From positions 1 to 61,547 of the forward strand of contig DVOO01000024.1 of NCBI GenBank assembly GCA_018713515.1: a stretch of 61,547 nucleotides of DNA, read 5' to 3'. The notes under the pieces are model-generated. The model was not told the DNA's origin and ran no database searches. It saw only the letters and a program-made list of their open reading frames with translations. Origin of the DNA: Candidatus Scatomonas pullistercoris (GTDB taxonomy: Bacteria > Bacillota > Clostridia > Lachnospirales > Lachnospiraceae). Made by a program: the position numbers and the translations under genes. Of the stretch, positions 23,909-33,373 are shown piece after piece (within the stretch, counting starts at the first letter, position 1; each line of letters begins with the position of its first letter).

Positions 23909-26695
23909 GTGCAGCAGATGCCAAAAATGAGGATACATGAACTCGCGAAGGAGCTGAATGTAGACAATAAAGCAGTAATGGATTATTTAAAAGAAAACAA
24001 GATAGAGGTTAAGAGCCATATGAGTACACTGGAAGATAACCAGGAGGCTATGGTGAGAAAGGCATTTTCCGCCCAGCCTGCCAAAAAAGACGAAAAGACG
24101 GAGCCGGCCCAGAAGAAGCCGGAGACGCATAAAAAGAAAAATATTATTCAGGTGTTCCGTCCCCAGAACGCCACCACCAAGGAGGCTAAAAATTCCAGAA
24201 GATTCCAGGAGCGCCCGGCCGGAAACCGGCAGCATCCGGAGCGGAAAGGAACCGAAAGGCCCCAGACCCAGGACAGAGCAGATTCCCGTCCGGCCCCGCG
24301 CCCGCAGGCGGCTGCGGAGACCAGGGAATCCCGTCCCCAGGTGGCGGCGCAGAGCGCCCAGGGAGAACGCCCGGCCCGCCCGGCGGACAGGAACCAGGGG
24401 AACCGCTCCGGTGACCGTCCCCAGCGCACCTTCGGAGACAGGAATCAGGGGAACCGCTCCGGCGACCGTCCCCAGCGCGCCTTCGGAGACAGAAATCAGG
24501 GGAACCGTTCCGGCGACCGTCCCCAGCGCGCCTTCGGAGACAGGAACCAGGGGAACCGCTCCGGCGACCGTCCCCAGCGTCCCTTTGGAGACAGAAGAGA
24601 GGGACAGGGAAACCGTCCCGGCTTCCAGGGGCGCACAGAGCGCAGGGATGACAGCGGAGGAAGACGGACCTTTGACAGCCGTGGAAGGGGACCGCGCACG
24701 GACAGGGACCGGAAGCCGCAGGAGGTTATGGATATCGGTATGAAAAAGCCCTCCAGGGATGCCTCCAGCTATAAGGACAGGGATAAGGATAAGAACAAAG
24801 ATTCCTTAAGAGAAAATAAATTTACCAATGACCGCAGATCCGGTTCCGGAAACCGCCCCAACCAGGGACGCCGCCAGCAGCACACGCTGCCCAAGGCGCT
24901 GCAGAAGCCGGTGCACAGACAGAAGGAAGAGAAGCGGGAGGAGATCAAGGAGATCACTCTGCCCGAGAAGCTGACCATCCGTGAGCTGGCGGAAAAGATG
25001 AAGATGCAGCCCTCTGTGATTGTGAAGAAGCTGTTCCTGGAGGGCGTAATGGTGACGGTCAACCAGGAGATTGATTTTGAGAAGGCACAGGAGATTGCTC
25101 TGGGCTACGACATTATCGCGGAGCCGGAGGAGAAGGTGGATGTGATTGAGGAGCTGCTGAAGGAGGCCGATGAGGACGAGAGCAAGCTGCAGCCCCGCCC
25201 GCCGGTGGTGTGCGTCATGGGCCATGTCGACCACGGCAAGACGTCTCTGCTGGACGCCATCCGCAATGCCCATGTGACAGACCGGGAGGCCGGAGGAATT
25301 ACCCAGCACATCGGCGCCTATGTGGTGACCATCAACGGGCAGAAGATTACCTTCCTGGATACGCCGGGCCACGAAGCCTTTACCGCCATGCGGATGCGCG
25401 GCGCCAACTCTACGGACATCGCCGTGCTGGTGGTGGCCGCCGATGACGGTGTCATGCCCCAGACCGTGGAGGCTATTAACCATGCCAAGGCCGCGGAAGT
25501 GGAAATCATTGTGGCTGTTAACAAGATTGATAAGCCCGGCGCCAATGTGGACCGGGTGAAGCAGGAGCTTTCCGAGTACGGGCTGATTCCGGAGGACTGG
25601 GGCGGAAGCACGATCTTCGTGCCGGTATCCGCGAAGACCCATGAGGGCCTGGATAACCTGCTGGAAATGATCCTTCTGACAGCGGAGGTTATGGAGCTGA
25701 AGGCCAATCCGGACCGCCGGGCCAGAGGCCTGGTGCTGGAGGCCAAGCTGGATAAGGGCAAAGGACCTGTGGCCAATATTCTGGTGCAGAAGGGAACGCT
25801 CCGGGTGGGCGATTATATTGCCGCCGGCGCCTGCTCCGGCAAGGTAAGGGCCATGATGGATGAGAATTCCCGGAGACTGAAAGAGGCGGGTCCGTCCACG
25901 CCTGTGGAGGTGCTGGGCCTGGGCGATGTGCCCAATGCCGGAGAGATCCTGGTGGCCACGGAAACCGACAAGGAGGCCAAGAATTTTGCGGCCACCTTCG
26001 TATCAGAGGGCAAAAACCGCCTTCTGGAGGATACCAAGGCGAAGATGTCCCTGGACGATCTGTTCAGCCAGATCCAGGAGGGCAATCTGAAGGAGCTGAA
26101 CATCGTGGTGAAAGCCGATGTGCAGGGCTCTGTGGAGGCTGTAAAGCAGTCTCTGCTGAAGCTGTCCAATGAGGAAGTGGTTGTCAAGATCGTGCACGGA
26201 GGAGTGGGAGCCGTCAATGAGTCGGATGTAACGCTGGCCGCGGCCTCCAATGCCATCATCATCGGATTCAACGTACGCCCGGATGCCACGGCCAAGGCCA
26301 TTGCGGAGCAGGAGGGCGTGGATATAAGACTGTACCGGGTAATCTATCAGGCCATTGAAGATATAGAAGCAGCCATGAAGGGCATGCTGGATCCTGTATA
26401 CGAGGAGAAGGTCATCGGCCACGCGGAGATCCGCCAGCTGTTCAAGGCCTCCGGCGTGGGAACCATCGCGGGAAGCTATATTCTGGACGGAAGCTTCCAG
26501 AGAGACTGCAAAGTCCGCATCAGCCGGGAAGGAAAGCAGATCTTTGAAGGCGGTCTGGCTTCCCTGAAGCGGTTTAAGGATGATGTGAAGGAAGTAAAGG
26601 CCGGATACGAGTGCGGTCTTGTATTTGAAGGATTTAATGAGATTCAGGAGCTGGATCAGGTAGAAGCTTATATTATGGTGGAGGTTCCCAGGTAA
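23909..26695 (+). CDS. infB: Translation initiation factor IF-2
   Basis: 928 residues if GTG 23909 is used; ATG 23918 gives the more typical opening [24 protein letters not shown], and both fit the ribosome binding site poorly, so the start is uncertain by 3 codons. The order is: IF2-N domain, a long basic Pro/Arg/Gly-rich linker (~residues 55-315) with a 4x17-residue repeat, second IF2-N domain ([21 protein letters not shown]), then the GTPase with G1 [13 protein letters not shown]3 DTPGHEAF and G4 NKID, and domains II-IV. It delivers fMet-tRNA to the 30S subunit. Confidence 0.96.
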   Translation: MQQMPKMRIHELAKELNVDNKAVMDYLKENKIEVKSHMSTLEDNQEAMVRKAFSAQPAKKDEKTEPAQKKPETHKKKNIIQVFRPQNATTKEAKNSRRFQERPAGNRQHPERKGTERPQTQDRADSRPAPRPQAAAETRESRPQVAAQSAQGERPARPADRNQGNRSGDRPQRTFGDRNQGNRSGDRPQRAFGDRNQGNRSGDRPQRAFGDRNQGNRSGDRPQRPFGDRREGQGNRPGFQGRTERRDDSGGRRTFDSRGRGPRTDRDRKPQEVMDIGMKKPSRDASSYKDRDKDKNKDSLRENKFTNDRRSGSGNRPNQGRRQQHTLPKALQKPVHRQKEEKREEIKEITLPEKLTIRELAEKMKMQPSVIVKKLFLEGVMVTVNQEIDFEKAQEIALGYDIIAEPEEKVDVIEELLKEADEDESKLQPRPPVVCVMGHVDHGKTSLLDAIRNAHVTDREAGGITQHIGAYVVTINGQKITFLDTPGHEAFTAMRMRGANSTDIAVLVVAADDGVMPQTVEAINHAKAAEVEIIVAVNKIDKPGANVDRVKQELSEYGLIPEDWGGSTIFVPVSAKTHEGLDNLLEMILLTAEVMELKANPDRRARGLVLEAKLDKGKGPVANILVQKGTLRVGDYIAAGACSGKVRAMMDENSRRLKEAGPSTPVEVLGLGDVPNAGEILVATETDKEAKNFAATFVSEGKNRLLEDTKAKMSLDDLFSQIQEGNLKELNIVVKADVQGSVEAVKQSLLKLSNEEVVVKIVHGGVGAVNESDVTLAAASNAIIIGFNVRPDATAKAIAEQEGVDIRLYRVIYQAIEDIEAAMKGMLDPVYEEKVIGHAEIRQLFKASGVGTIAGSYILDGSFQRDCKVRISREGKQIFEGGLASLKRFKDDVKEVKAGYECGLVFEGFNEIQELDQVEAYIMVEVPR
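24386..24589 (+). repeat. Four tandem 51-bp in-frame repeats inside infB
   Basis: Four near-identical 51-bp units encode the 17-residue unit [17 protein letters not shown], where x is T, A, A or P. Periodicity is exact, so copy number could vary by slippage without breaking the frame. The repeats fall in the flexible linker before the GTPase core, so they should be tolerated. Confidence 0.92.
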
Positions 26696-26756
26696 TACGG
26701 ATAATCCGCGGCGGCGGATTTCCTGAAAGGGAACGCCCGGGAGCGAGGAATAAAAA

Positions 26757-27131
26757 GTGAGAAAAAACAGTATTAAAAACACCAGGATCAATGCGGAAGT
26801 CCAGAAGGAATTGAGTTCCATCCTGCGGATGGAGATCAAAGATCCCCGGATTGCCGCGATGACCTCTGTTACAGGGGCCCAGGTGGCGCCGGATCTGAAA
26901 ACCTGCAAGGTGTACATCAGTGTTCTGGGGGATGACAGGGCAAAGGAGGATACGCTCCGCGGTCTTCGGAGCGCGGAAGGGTTTATCCGCCGGCTTCTGG
27001 CCCGGAATCTGAACCTCCGCAATACGCCGGAGCTTTCCTTTGTGCTGGATCAGTCCATAGAGTACGGTGTTCACATGTCGAAACTCATCGATGAAGTTGT
27101 GGAAAAAGAAGGTGGAGGAGATGACGATTAA
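26757..27131 (+). CDS. rbfA: 30S ribosome-binding factor RbfA
   Basis: 124 residues from GTG 26757. The KH-like core is recognisable: NTRINAEVQKELSSILRMEIKDPRIAAMTSVTGAQVAPDLKTCKVYIS, and later RRLLARNLNLRNTPELSFVLDQSIEYGVHMSKLI. It helps mature the 30S subunit during cold shock and normal growth. It overlaps the next gene's start (27121) by 11 nt, so translation is coupled. Confidence 0.95.
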   Translation: MRKNSIKNTRINAEVQKELSSILRMEIKDPRIAAMTSVTGAQVAPDLKTCKVYISVLGDDRAKEDTLRGLRSAEGFIRRLLARNLNLRNTPELSFVLDQSIEYGVHMSKLIDEVVEKEGGGDDD

Positions 27132-28104
27132 TCTTGCCGAATGCCTCCGGGGAGTCAGAACAGCTGCAATCGCGGGACACGTAAATCCGGACGGCGACTG
27201 TATTGGCTCCTGCATGGGGCTGTACCTGTACCTGCGCGATAATTTCCCGGATATACAGGCGGATGTCTACATGCAGAAGCCGCGGGAAGTGTTTTATTAC
27301 ATAGAAGATCTGGATAAGGTCCGCACGGAGTGCGATGCGGAGAAAAAATATGATCTGCTGATCCTGCTGGATATCAGCAGCAGGGACAGGATCGGCGTGG
27401 CCGGCCCGTATCTGGAGACGGCGGGGGCCGTCCTGTGCCTGGACCACCATGTGACGAATCAGGGAAAATATACCTGGTTCTGCAACCGGCCGGAAGCCAG
27501 CTCCGCCAGCGAGGTAGTCTTCGACTGCCTGGAGCCGGAGAAGATCAGCCGGGCCTGCGCGGCGGCGCTGTATACGGGCATCGTCCATGATACAGGCGTC
27601 TTCCAGTATTCCAATACTTCCCCGAAGACCATGCGCACAGCGGCGGTTCTGATGGAAAAGGGAATTAATTTTTCCAGAATTGTGGATGAATCCTTTTATC
27701 AGAAAACCTACGTACAGAACCAGATCATGGGCCGGACCCTGATGGAGAGCATCATGCTGATGGAGGGACGCTGCATTGTGGGAATTGTGCGGCAGAAGGA
27801 GATGCGTTTCTACGGCCTGAATCCCAGCGATATGGACGGGATTGTCAGTCAGCTGCGGAATACCATCGGCGTGGAGACGGCTATTTTCCTGTATGAGCTG
27901 AAGCCCCAGACCTTTAAGGTGAGTCTGCGCTCCAAGGAGATTGTGGATGTGAGCAGGATCGCGTCCGTTTTCGGAGGCGGCGGTCATGTGCGGGCGGCGG
28001 GATGTACGATGGAGGGAACGCCCTACGATGTGATCAACAACATCACGCCCTATATTGAGCGCCAGATGAAAGACTGGGAAGAAGAGCATGAACGGAATTC
28101 TTAA
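27121..28104 (+). CDS. nrnA: DHH-family phosphoesterase, NrnA-type oligoribonuclease/pAp phosphatase
   Basis: 327 residues from ATG 27121, preceded by GGAGG; upstream in-frame ATGs lie inside rbfA. DHH motifs are visible in order: GHVNPDGDCIGS, LLDISSRDRIG, LDHHVTN (the DHH-type site), HDTGVFQYSN and the DHHA1 block GGGGHVRAAGC near the C-terminus. NrnA degrades nanoRNAs and dephosphorylates pAp to AMP. The rbfA-nrnA-truB-ribF order is the normal Firmicutes arrangement. It overlaps truB by 17 nt. Confidence 0.93.
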   Translation: MTINLAECLRGVRTAAIAGHVNPDGDCIGSCMGLYLYLRDNFPDIQADVYMQKPREVFYYIEDLDKVRTECDAEKKYDLLILLDISSRDRIGVAGPYLETAGAVLCLDHHVTNQGKYTWFCNRPEASSASEVVFDCLEPEKISRACAAALYTGIVHDTGVFQYSNTSPKTMRTAAVLMEKGINFSRIVDESFYQKTYVQNQIMGRTLMESIMLMEGRCIVGIVRQKEMRFYGLNPSDMDGIVSQLRNTIGVETAIFLYELKPQTFKVSLRSKEIVDVSRIASVFGGGGHVRAAGCTMEGTPYDVINNITPYIERQMKDWEEEHERNS

Positions 28105-29014
28105 TATCTACAAGGAGGCCGGATGGACCTCCCATGACGTGGTGGCCCGGCTGCGGAAAATTGCCGGCCAGAAGAAGATCGGACATACAGGCACCCTGGA
28201 TCCGGATGCGGTGGGGGTGCTTCCTGTCTGTCTGGGAAAAGCCACGAAGGTGGCGGAGCTTCTGATGGATGAGACGAAAACCTATGAGGCAGTGCTTCTC
28301 CTGGGACGCACCACCGATACCCAGGACGCGGGCGGCCGGACGCTTGGCACCGGGGAAGTAACCTGCACGGAACAGGAACTGGCAGACTGTCTCGGCGGCT
28401 TTCTGGGAGAACAGCTGCAGGTGCCGCCCATGTATTCCGCCCTGAAGCAGAATGGAAAAAAGCTGTATGAGCTGGCCAGGGAGGGAAAAACGGTGGAGCG
28501 CCCGCCCAGGAAGGTTCATTTTTATGAACTTTCCCTGCTGGATACAGAGCTTCCCCGGGCCAGAATCCGCGTCACCTGTTCCAAGGGAACGTATATCCGC
28601 ACCCTTTGCCACGATATTGGAGAGCGGCTGGGCTGCGGAGGCTGTATGGAGCATCTGACCCGGACAAGGGTCGGCAGCTTTTCGCTGGAGGAGGCCAGAA
28701 CTCTCGGACAGGTGGAGGAAGCAGCCCGGGAGGGGAAGCTTGCGCAGCTGCTGGTTCCCATCGACGGGATCTTTCAGAAGTATCCCGCGGCCTCTGTGCT
28801 GCCCGGGGCGGATAAACTGGCGAAAAACGGGAATCCTCTGGAAGAGCGGCAGATCCGGGCTGAAGAACCTGAAACGTTCCGGAGGGCGGAGCTGCTGCGG
28901 CTGTATGACAGCCGCGGAGAATTTCTGGGCCTGTACCGGAGAAAACCGGGGGAGCCCAAAATACGGCTGGTGAAAATGTTTTATGACGGCCTGGACCGGG
29001 AGACGAAAGAATGA
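28088..29014 (+). CDS. truB: tRNA pseudouridine-55 synthase TruB
   Basis: 308 residues. The start MNGILNIYKEAGWTSHDVV is typical. The catalytic Asp is in HTGTLDPDAVGVLPVCLGKATK, and RVTCSKGTYIRTLCHDIGERLG is the next signature. It makes pseudouridine 55 in the T loop of tRNAs. Its stop overlaps the ribF start by 4 nt (ATGA). Confidence 0.95.
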   Translation: MNGILNIYKEAGWTSHDVVARLRKIAGQKKIGHTGTLDPDAVGVLPVCLGKATKVAELLMDETKTYEAVLLLGRTTDTQDAGGRTLGTGEVTCTEQELADCLGGFLGEQLQVPPMYSALKQNGKKLYELAREGKTVERPPRKVHFYELSLLDTELPRARIRVTCSKGTYIRTLCHDIGERLGCGGCMEHLTRTRVGSFSLEEARTLGQVEEAAREGKLAQLLVPIDGIFQKYPAASVLPGADKLAKNGNPLEERQIRAEEPETFRRAELLRLYDSRGEFLGLYRRKPGEPKIRLVKMFYDGLDRETKE

Positions 29015-29922
29015 ATTATATAAAAGACATAGATACTTTTCAGGCAGAAAAAGACAGCGTAGTCACGCTGGGAAAATTTGACGGAGTCCACCGGGGGCAC
29101 AGAAAGCTGATCAGCCGGGTGCTGGAGATTGCGGAAGTGCAGGGACTGGAACCGGCGGTGTTTACCTTCGATGTTTCTCCCCAGGCGGCCCTGGGAATCC
29201 GGGAACGGGGCCTACTTATGACCAATGAGGAGCGAAGCCGTTTTCTGGAAGAACTGGGTATCCGTCTGCTGGTAGAGTGCCATTTCAGCGCGCTGAGAGA
29301 TATGGAGGCAGAGGCCTTTGTCCAGTCTGTTCTGGCAGGGAAAATGCGTGCCCGCCATTTTGTGGTGGGGCCGGATTTCCGCTTTGGGAAAGGCAGGAGG
29401 GGCACTCCGGAATTTTTAAAAGATATGGGAAAATCTCTGGGCTTTCAGGTGGATATTCTTGAAAAGGAGATGGACAGGGGCAGGGAAATTGCCAGCAGCT
29501 ATATCCGGGAGGAACTTCTGGAAGGCCGCATTGAGAAGGTGAACGAGCTGCTGGGGTACCCGTATTTTATCACGGGAGAGGTGATCCACGGCCGTCATCT
29601 GGGCCACAAGCTTGGATTTCCTACAATTAATCAGGTCCCGCCGGAAGAAAAGATCCTTCCGCCCCGGGGCGTCTATGCTTCGCGGATCCATGTGGAGGGA
29701 GCGGTTTACCGGGGAGTCAGCAATCTGGGCTGCAAGCCCACCGTCCACGGAGAATACGAGGGACTGGAGACCTATCTGTTTCAATGCGACAGAGACCTAT
29801 ATGGGAAAACAGCGAAGGTGGAGCTTCTGAGGTTTCTCCGCCCCGAGAGAAAATTTCCTTCTGTGGAGGACCTGAAAGAACAGTTAAAATGCGATGTAAA
29901 GGCAGCGGAGCAGATTTTCTGA
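29011..29922 (+). CDS. ribF: Bifunctional riboflavin kinase/FMN adenylyltransferase
   Basis: 303 residues. The N-terminal nucleotidyltransferase has GKFDGVHRGHRKLI (normally GxFDGVHxGH) and later YIREELLEGRIEKVNELLG; the C-terminal kinase has GRHLGHKLGFPTINQ, GVYASRI and SNLGCKPTVHG. It converts riboflavin to FMN and FAD. Last gene of the rimP-nusA-infB block; rpsO, which often follows ribF in Firmicutes, is absent here. Confidence 0.94.
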   Translation: MNYIKDIDTFQAEKDSVVTLGKFDGVHRGHRKLISRVLEIAEVQGLEPAVFTFDVSPQAALGIRERGLLMTNEERSRFLEELGIRLLVECHFSALRDMEAEAFVQSVLAGKMRARHFVVGPDFRFGKGRRGTPEFLKDMGKSLGFQVDILEKEMDRGREIASSYIREELLEGRIEKVNELLGYPYFITGEVIHGRHLGHKLGFPTINQVPPEEKILPPRGVYASRIHVEGAVYRGVSNLGCKPTVHGEYEGLETYLFQCDRDLYGKTAKVELLRFLRPERKFPSVEDLKEQLKCDVKAAEQIF

Positions 29923-29951
29923 GCCCGCTGCTTTCGTTTGCCCGCGCATTC

Positions 29952-29980
29952 TTGACTGTAAAGTTTTACTGTGCTAAAAT
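29952..29980 (+). promoter_or_regulatory. Promoter of yerC
   Basis: TTGACT (29952-29957), 17 nt, TAAAAT (29975-29980). Confidence 0.8.
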
Positions 29981-30018
29981 GTCAGTATGTCAGTCCGAGC
30001 ACAGGAGGCTTTGAAATT

Positions 30019-30312
30019 ATGAGCAAAAATATACATACAGAGGCGGTGGACCAGCTGTTTGAAGCAATCCTCTGCCTGAAAAACAAAGAGGAATGCTATA
30101 CTTTTTTTGAGGATGTCTGCACCATTAACGAACTTCTGTCGCTGTCCCAGCGGTTTGAGGTGGCAAAGATGCTGCGGGAGAAGAAAACGTATCTGGAGAT
30201 TTCAGAAAAGACGGGTGCCTCCACCGCAACCATCAGCCGTGTGAACCGGTCGCTGACCTATGGAAATGACGGGTATGAGATGGTCTTTCAGAGACTGGAA
30301 AAGCCGGAATAA
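30019..30312 (+). CDS. yerC: YerC/YecD-family TrpR-related regulator
   Basis: 97 residues from ATG 30019, with AGGAGG 10 nt upstream. The TrpR-like helix-turn-helix is LREKKTYLEISEKTGASTATISRVNRSLTYGNDGY. Such proteins are small DNA-binding repressors related to TrpR; the effector is not established for this family. It has its own promoter and terminator (30349), so it is monocistronic. Confidence 0.9.
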   Translation: MSKNIHTEAVDQLFEAILCLKNKEECYTFFEDVCTINELLSLSQRFEVAKMLREKKTYLEISEKTGASTATISRVNRSLTYGNDGYEMVFQRLEKPE

Positions 30313-30348
30313 AGAGACTTTGAAAATAAACATGTGTGGCGGGAAAAC

Positions 30349-30385
30349 GGATGCCGGGATTCAGAGAGATCCCGGCATCCGTTTT
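30349..30385 (+). terminator. Terminator of yerC
   Basis: Perfect 12-bp stem GGATGCCGGGAT (30349-30360) / ATCCCGGCATCC (30369-30380) followed by GTTTT. Confidence 0.9.
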
Positions 30386-30420
30386 GAAAGCAGAACGACG
30401 GAAAAGGAGAAACAGGAGCT

Positions 30421-31197
30421 ATGGGTGCAGTCTACATATCTGAATTACTGACACAGGAAGAACTGAAGGATGTTACAGAAAAAACAGGAACCGGACTGGA
30501 ATTGATCCGGTTCAGCGTGGGAGAAAATCTGGATGCCTTTGACAGCCAGATCCGGGAAGCACGAGAAGCGCTGGCCCCTCTGGGCTGCCGCGGCCTTACC
30601 CTGCACGGCCCTTTCCTGGATCTGAATCCGGCCAGCTATGACAGCCGCATCCAGGCGGTCACGCGGCAGCGGTATGAACAGGCTTACCGGGCAGCACAAA
30701 TCCTCGGGGCGGAAAAAATCGTATTTCACAGCGGCCGCATCCCGGCCACCGTCTATCTGGAGGGCTGGGCCGAGCGCATGGCTGCCTTTTTCGGGAAATT
30801 TCTGGAGGGAAAGTCGGGGATACAGATCCTGGTGGAAAATGTTTTCGATCCGGAATACACGGGGCTTCTGGAGCTGGCGCAGCGGGTGCGTCATCCGGAC
30901 TTCGGCCTGTGCCTGGACATGGGCCATGCCCACTGCTTTTCCGGCGTCCCGGTGACGGAGTGGGCCGGGGCCCTGGGAAAATACATCCGGCATGTCCATG
31001 TGCACGACAATGACGGCACCCGGGATGCCCATCTGGCTCTGGGAATGGGGACCATCCCCCTGAAGCGCGTGGTGGAGAAAATTGTAAAAGCCAGTCCGGA
31101 GGCAACCTGGACGGTGGAATGCAGCAGCCGGGAACATGCGGAGACCTCTGTAAAAATCCTGAAAAATTGCATTTCGGAACTGAGTGTGATAGAATGA
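30421..31197 (+). CDS. Sugar-phosphate isomerase/epimerase-like TIM barrel protein
   Basis: 258 residues of the xylose-isomerase-like/AP-endonuclease-2 superfamily. Metal-ligand blocks are visible: LTLHGPFLDLNP, KIVFHSG, ILVENVFDP, LCLDMGHAHCFSG, RHVHVHDNDGTRDAHLALG and TVECSS. These folds isomerise or epimerise sugars or act on DNA; the His/Glu/Asp set suggests a divalent-metal enzyme, but the substrate cannot be read. ATG 30421 has AGGAG upstream. It is followed directly by hisH, but a role in histidine synthesis is not implied. Confidence 0.85.
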   Translation: MGAVYISELLTQEELKDVTEKTGTGLELIRFSVGENLDAFDSQIREAREALAPLGCRGLTLHGPFLDLNPASYDSRIQAVTRQRYEQAYRAAQILGAEKIVFHSGRIPATVYLEGWAERMAAFFGKFLEGKSGIQILVENVFDPEYTGLLELAQRVRHPDFGLCLDMGHAHCFSGVPVTEWAGALGKYIRHVHVHDNDGTRDAHLALGMGTIPLKRVVEKIVKASPEATWTVECSSREHAETSVKILKNCISELSVIE

Positions 31198-31252
31198 AAA
31201 GCAAATTATGCACAGAAGACATGCACAGCAGGAAATTTGGAGAACATACTAT

Positions 31253-31870
31253 ATGATAGCTTTGATTGATTATGACGCGGGAAATACAAAGAGCGTGGAA
31301 AAGGCACTGCATTTTCTGGGACAGGAGGCAGTGCTGACCCGGGACAGGGAGGAGCTCCTGGCGGCGGAGAAGGTGATCCTGCCGGGTGTGGGCAACTTCG
31401 GAGAGGCCATGGCGAATCTGGAGAGATTCGGCCTGGTGCCGGTTATCCGGCAGATTGTGGAGCGGAAGACGCCGTTTTTGGGGATCTGTCTGGGATTGCA
31501 GCTTTTATTTGAAGAGAGTGAGGAGGCGCCGGGGGTTCCGGGACTGGGAATTCTGAAGGGAAAAATCCTGAGAATACCCGAAGCGGAGGGACTGAAGATT
31601 CCGCACATGGGATGGAATTCCCTGCATTTGAAGAATCAGGGGAGACTGTTCCGGAATATTCCGGAGGAATCCTACGTTTATTTTGTGCATTCCTACTACC
31701 TGAAGGCCGTGGAGCGGGAGATCGTGAAAGCCGCAGCCTCCTACGGCGTGGAGATCGATGCTTCCGTGGAGAAGGACAATGTATTTGCCTGCCAGTTTCA
31801 TCCGGAGAAGAGCTCGGAGGTGGGACTTAACATCCTGAAAAATTTTGTGAGCCTGGGAGAGGGGGAGTGA
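31253..31870 (+). CDS. hisH: Imidazole glycerol phosphate synthase, glutamine amidotransferase subunit
   Basis: 205 residues from ATG 31253 (GGAG 11 nt upstream); the in-frame ATG at 31208 extends a non-conserved stretch. It has the class I amidotransferase nucleophile in FLGICLGLQLLFEES (Cys in GICLG) and the His in FACQFHPEKSSEVG. It supplies ammonia to HisF, four bases downstream. The two form one enzyme giving IGP and AICAR from PRFAR. No other his genes are present in the window. Confidence 0.94.
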   Translation: MIALIDYDAGNTKSVEKALHFLGQEAVLTRDREELLAAEKVILPGVGNFGEAMANLERFGLVPVIRQIVERKTPFLGICLGLQLLFEESEEAPGVPGLGILKGKILRIPEAEGLKIPHMGWNSLHLKNQGRLFRNIPEESYVYFVHSYYLKAVEREIVKAAASYGVEIDASVEKDNVFACQFHPEKSSEVGLNILKNFVSLGEGE

Positions 31871-31873
31871 CAG

Positions 31874-32629
31874 ATGTTTACAAAGAGAATCATTCCCTGT
31901 CTGGATGTTCACGGGGGAAGAGTCGTCAAGGGAGTAAATTTTGTAAATCTGCAGGACGCGGGCGATCCGGTGGAAATTGCCGGCGCCTACGATAAGGCGG
32001 GAGCCGATGAGCTGGTTTTTCTGGATATTACGGCTTCCAGCGATAACCGGGCTACTGTAACAGACATGGTCCGGAGAGTGGCGGAGAAGGTGTTCATCCC
32101 CTTTACCGTGGGCGGAGGAATCCGGACGGTGGAGGATTTTAAGGCGATTCTCCGGGAGGGGGCGGATAAAATTTCCGTGAATTCAGCGGCTATCAGCAAC
32201 CCCCGTCTGATCAGCGAGGCGGCCATGAAATTCGGCAGCCAGTGCGTGGTGGTGGCCATCGATGCCAAGAGAATCGGTGACGGCTTCCACGTATATAAGA
32301 ACGGCGGCCGGATCGATACAGGCCTGGACGCGGTACAGTGGGCGGTGCAGGCGGAGAAGCTGGGGGCCGGAGAGATTCTGCTGACCAGCATGGACTGCGA
32401 CGGCACGAAAGCCGGATATGATCTGGAACTGACCCGCGCCATTTCACAGGCCGTAGGGATTCCGGTGATCGCCTCCGGCGGAGCAGGAACGAAAGAACAT
32501 TTTTACGATGCCCTTACCGGCGGCGGGGCGGACGCGGCCCTGGCTGCGTCTCTGTTCCATTACAAAGAACTGGAGATTAGGGAAGTAAAACAGTATCTGC
32601 GGGACCGCGGGCTTTCCGTGCGTCTCTGA
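31874..32629 (+). CDS. hisF: Imidazole glycerol phosphate synthase, cyclase subunit
   Basis: 251 residues, half-barrel duplicated TIM fold: [19 protein letters not shown] (first catalytic Asp), [48 protein letters not shown] (second Asp), VIASGGAGT. It cyclises PRFAR with ammonia from HisH. hisH-hisF is tightly paired (3-bp gap) but separated from the rest of histidine synthesis. ung follows 26 bp later. Confidence 0.95.
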   Translation: MFTKRIIPCLDVHGGRVVKGVNFVNLQDAGDPVEIAGAYDKAGADELVFLDITASSDNRATVTDMVRRVAEKVFIPFTVGGGIRTVEDFKAILREGADKISVNSAAISNPRLISEAAMKFGSQCVVVAIDAKRIGDGFHVYKNGGRIDTGLDAVQWAVQAEKLGAGEILLTSMDCDGTKAGYDLELTRAISQAVGIPVIASGGAGTKEHFYDALTGGGADAALAASLFHYKELEIREVKQYLRDRGLSVRL

Positions 32630-32655
32630 CAAAAGAGAAGGGGAGGACGCAAGCT

Positions 32656-33330
32656 ATGCCGCCCATCAGCGGAGCCTGGGCGAAGGCCCTGGCCGGAGAA
32701 TTCAGAAAACCATATTATAAAAAATTATTTGAAAAGGTGGGGGAGGAATACCGGACGCACCGGGTATACCCGCCGGCGGATGAGATTTTTAATGCTTTTC
32801 ATTTTACGCCCCTGGAACAGGTGAAAGCAGTGATCCTGGGCCAGGATCCCTATCATGGGGAGGGGCAGGCGCAGGGGCTCTGCTTTTCCGTGCGTCCCGG
32901 CGTAGAGATCCCGCCCTCGCTGATTAATATTTATAAGGAGCTGGAGGATGATCTGGGATGCTATATCCCCAACAACGGCTGCCTGGAAAAATGGGCCAGA
33001 CAGGGCGTGCTGCTGCTGAATACGGTGCTGACGGTCCGGGCGCATCAGGCTAATTCTCACCGGGATATCGGCTGGGAGGAGTTTACGGACGCGGCGATCC
33101 GGGTACTGGCGGAGCAGGATCGGCCCATGGTCTTTATTCTCTGGGGCCGTCCGGCCCAGCAGAAGAAGGCCATGATCCACAATCCGGCCCATCTGGTGCT
33201 GGAGGCGCCCCATCCCAGCCCGCTGTCGGCTTTCCGGGGCTTTTTCGGGAGCCGGCCCTTTTCACAGACCAATGCATATCTGACCAGAAACGGGCTTTCC
33301 CCCATCGACTGGCAGATTGAAAACATCTGA
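32656..33330 (+). CDS. ung: Uracil-DNA glycosylase
   Basis: 224 residues, family 1 UDG. The water-activating motif is VILGQDPYHGEGQAQGLCFSV, and HPSPLSAFRGF is the DNA-intercalating loop; NTVLTVRAHQANSH is also typical. It excises uracil from DNA during repair. GGGAGG lies upstream of ATG 32656. It lies between hisF and a flippase-like gene, probably by chance of operon drift. Confidence 0.96.
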   Translation: MPPISGAWAKALAGEFRKPYYKKLFEKVGEEYRTHRVYPPADEIFNAFHFTPLEQVKAVILGQDPYHGEGQAQGLCFSVRPGVEIPPSLINIYKELEDDLGCYIPNNGCLEKWARQGVLLLNTVLTVRAHQANSHRDIGWEEFTDAAIRVLAEQDRPMVFILWGRPAQQKKAMIHNPAHLVLEAPHPSPLSAFRGFFGSRPFSQTNAYLTRNGLSPIDWQIENI

Positions 33331-33373
33331 ACAGAAAAAGCGGGCGCTGTCCCGTTAAAGGAGATACAACACT

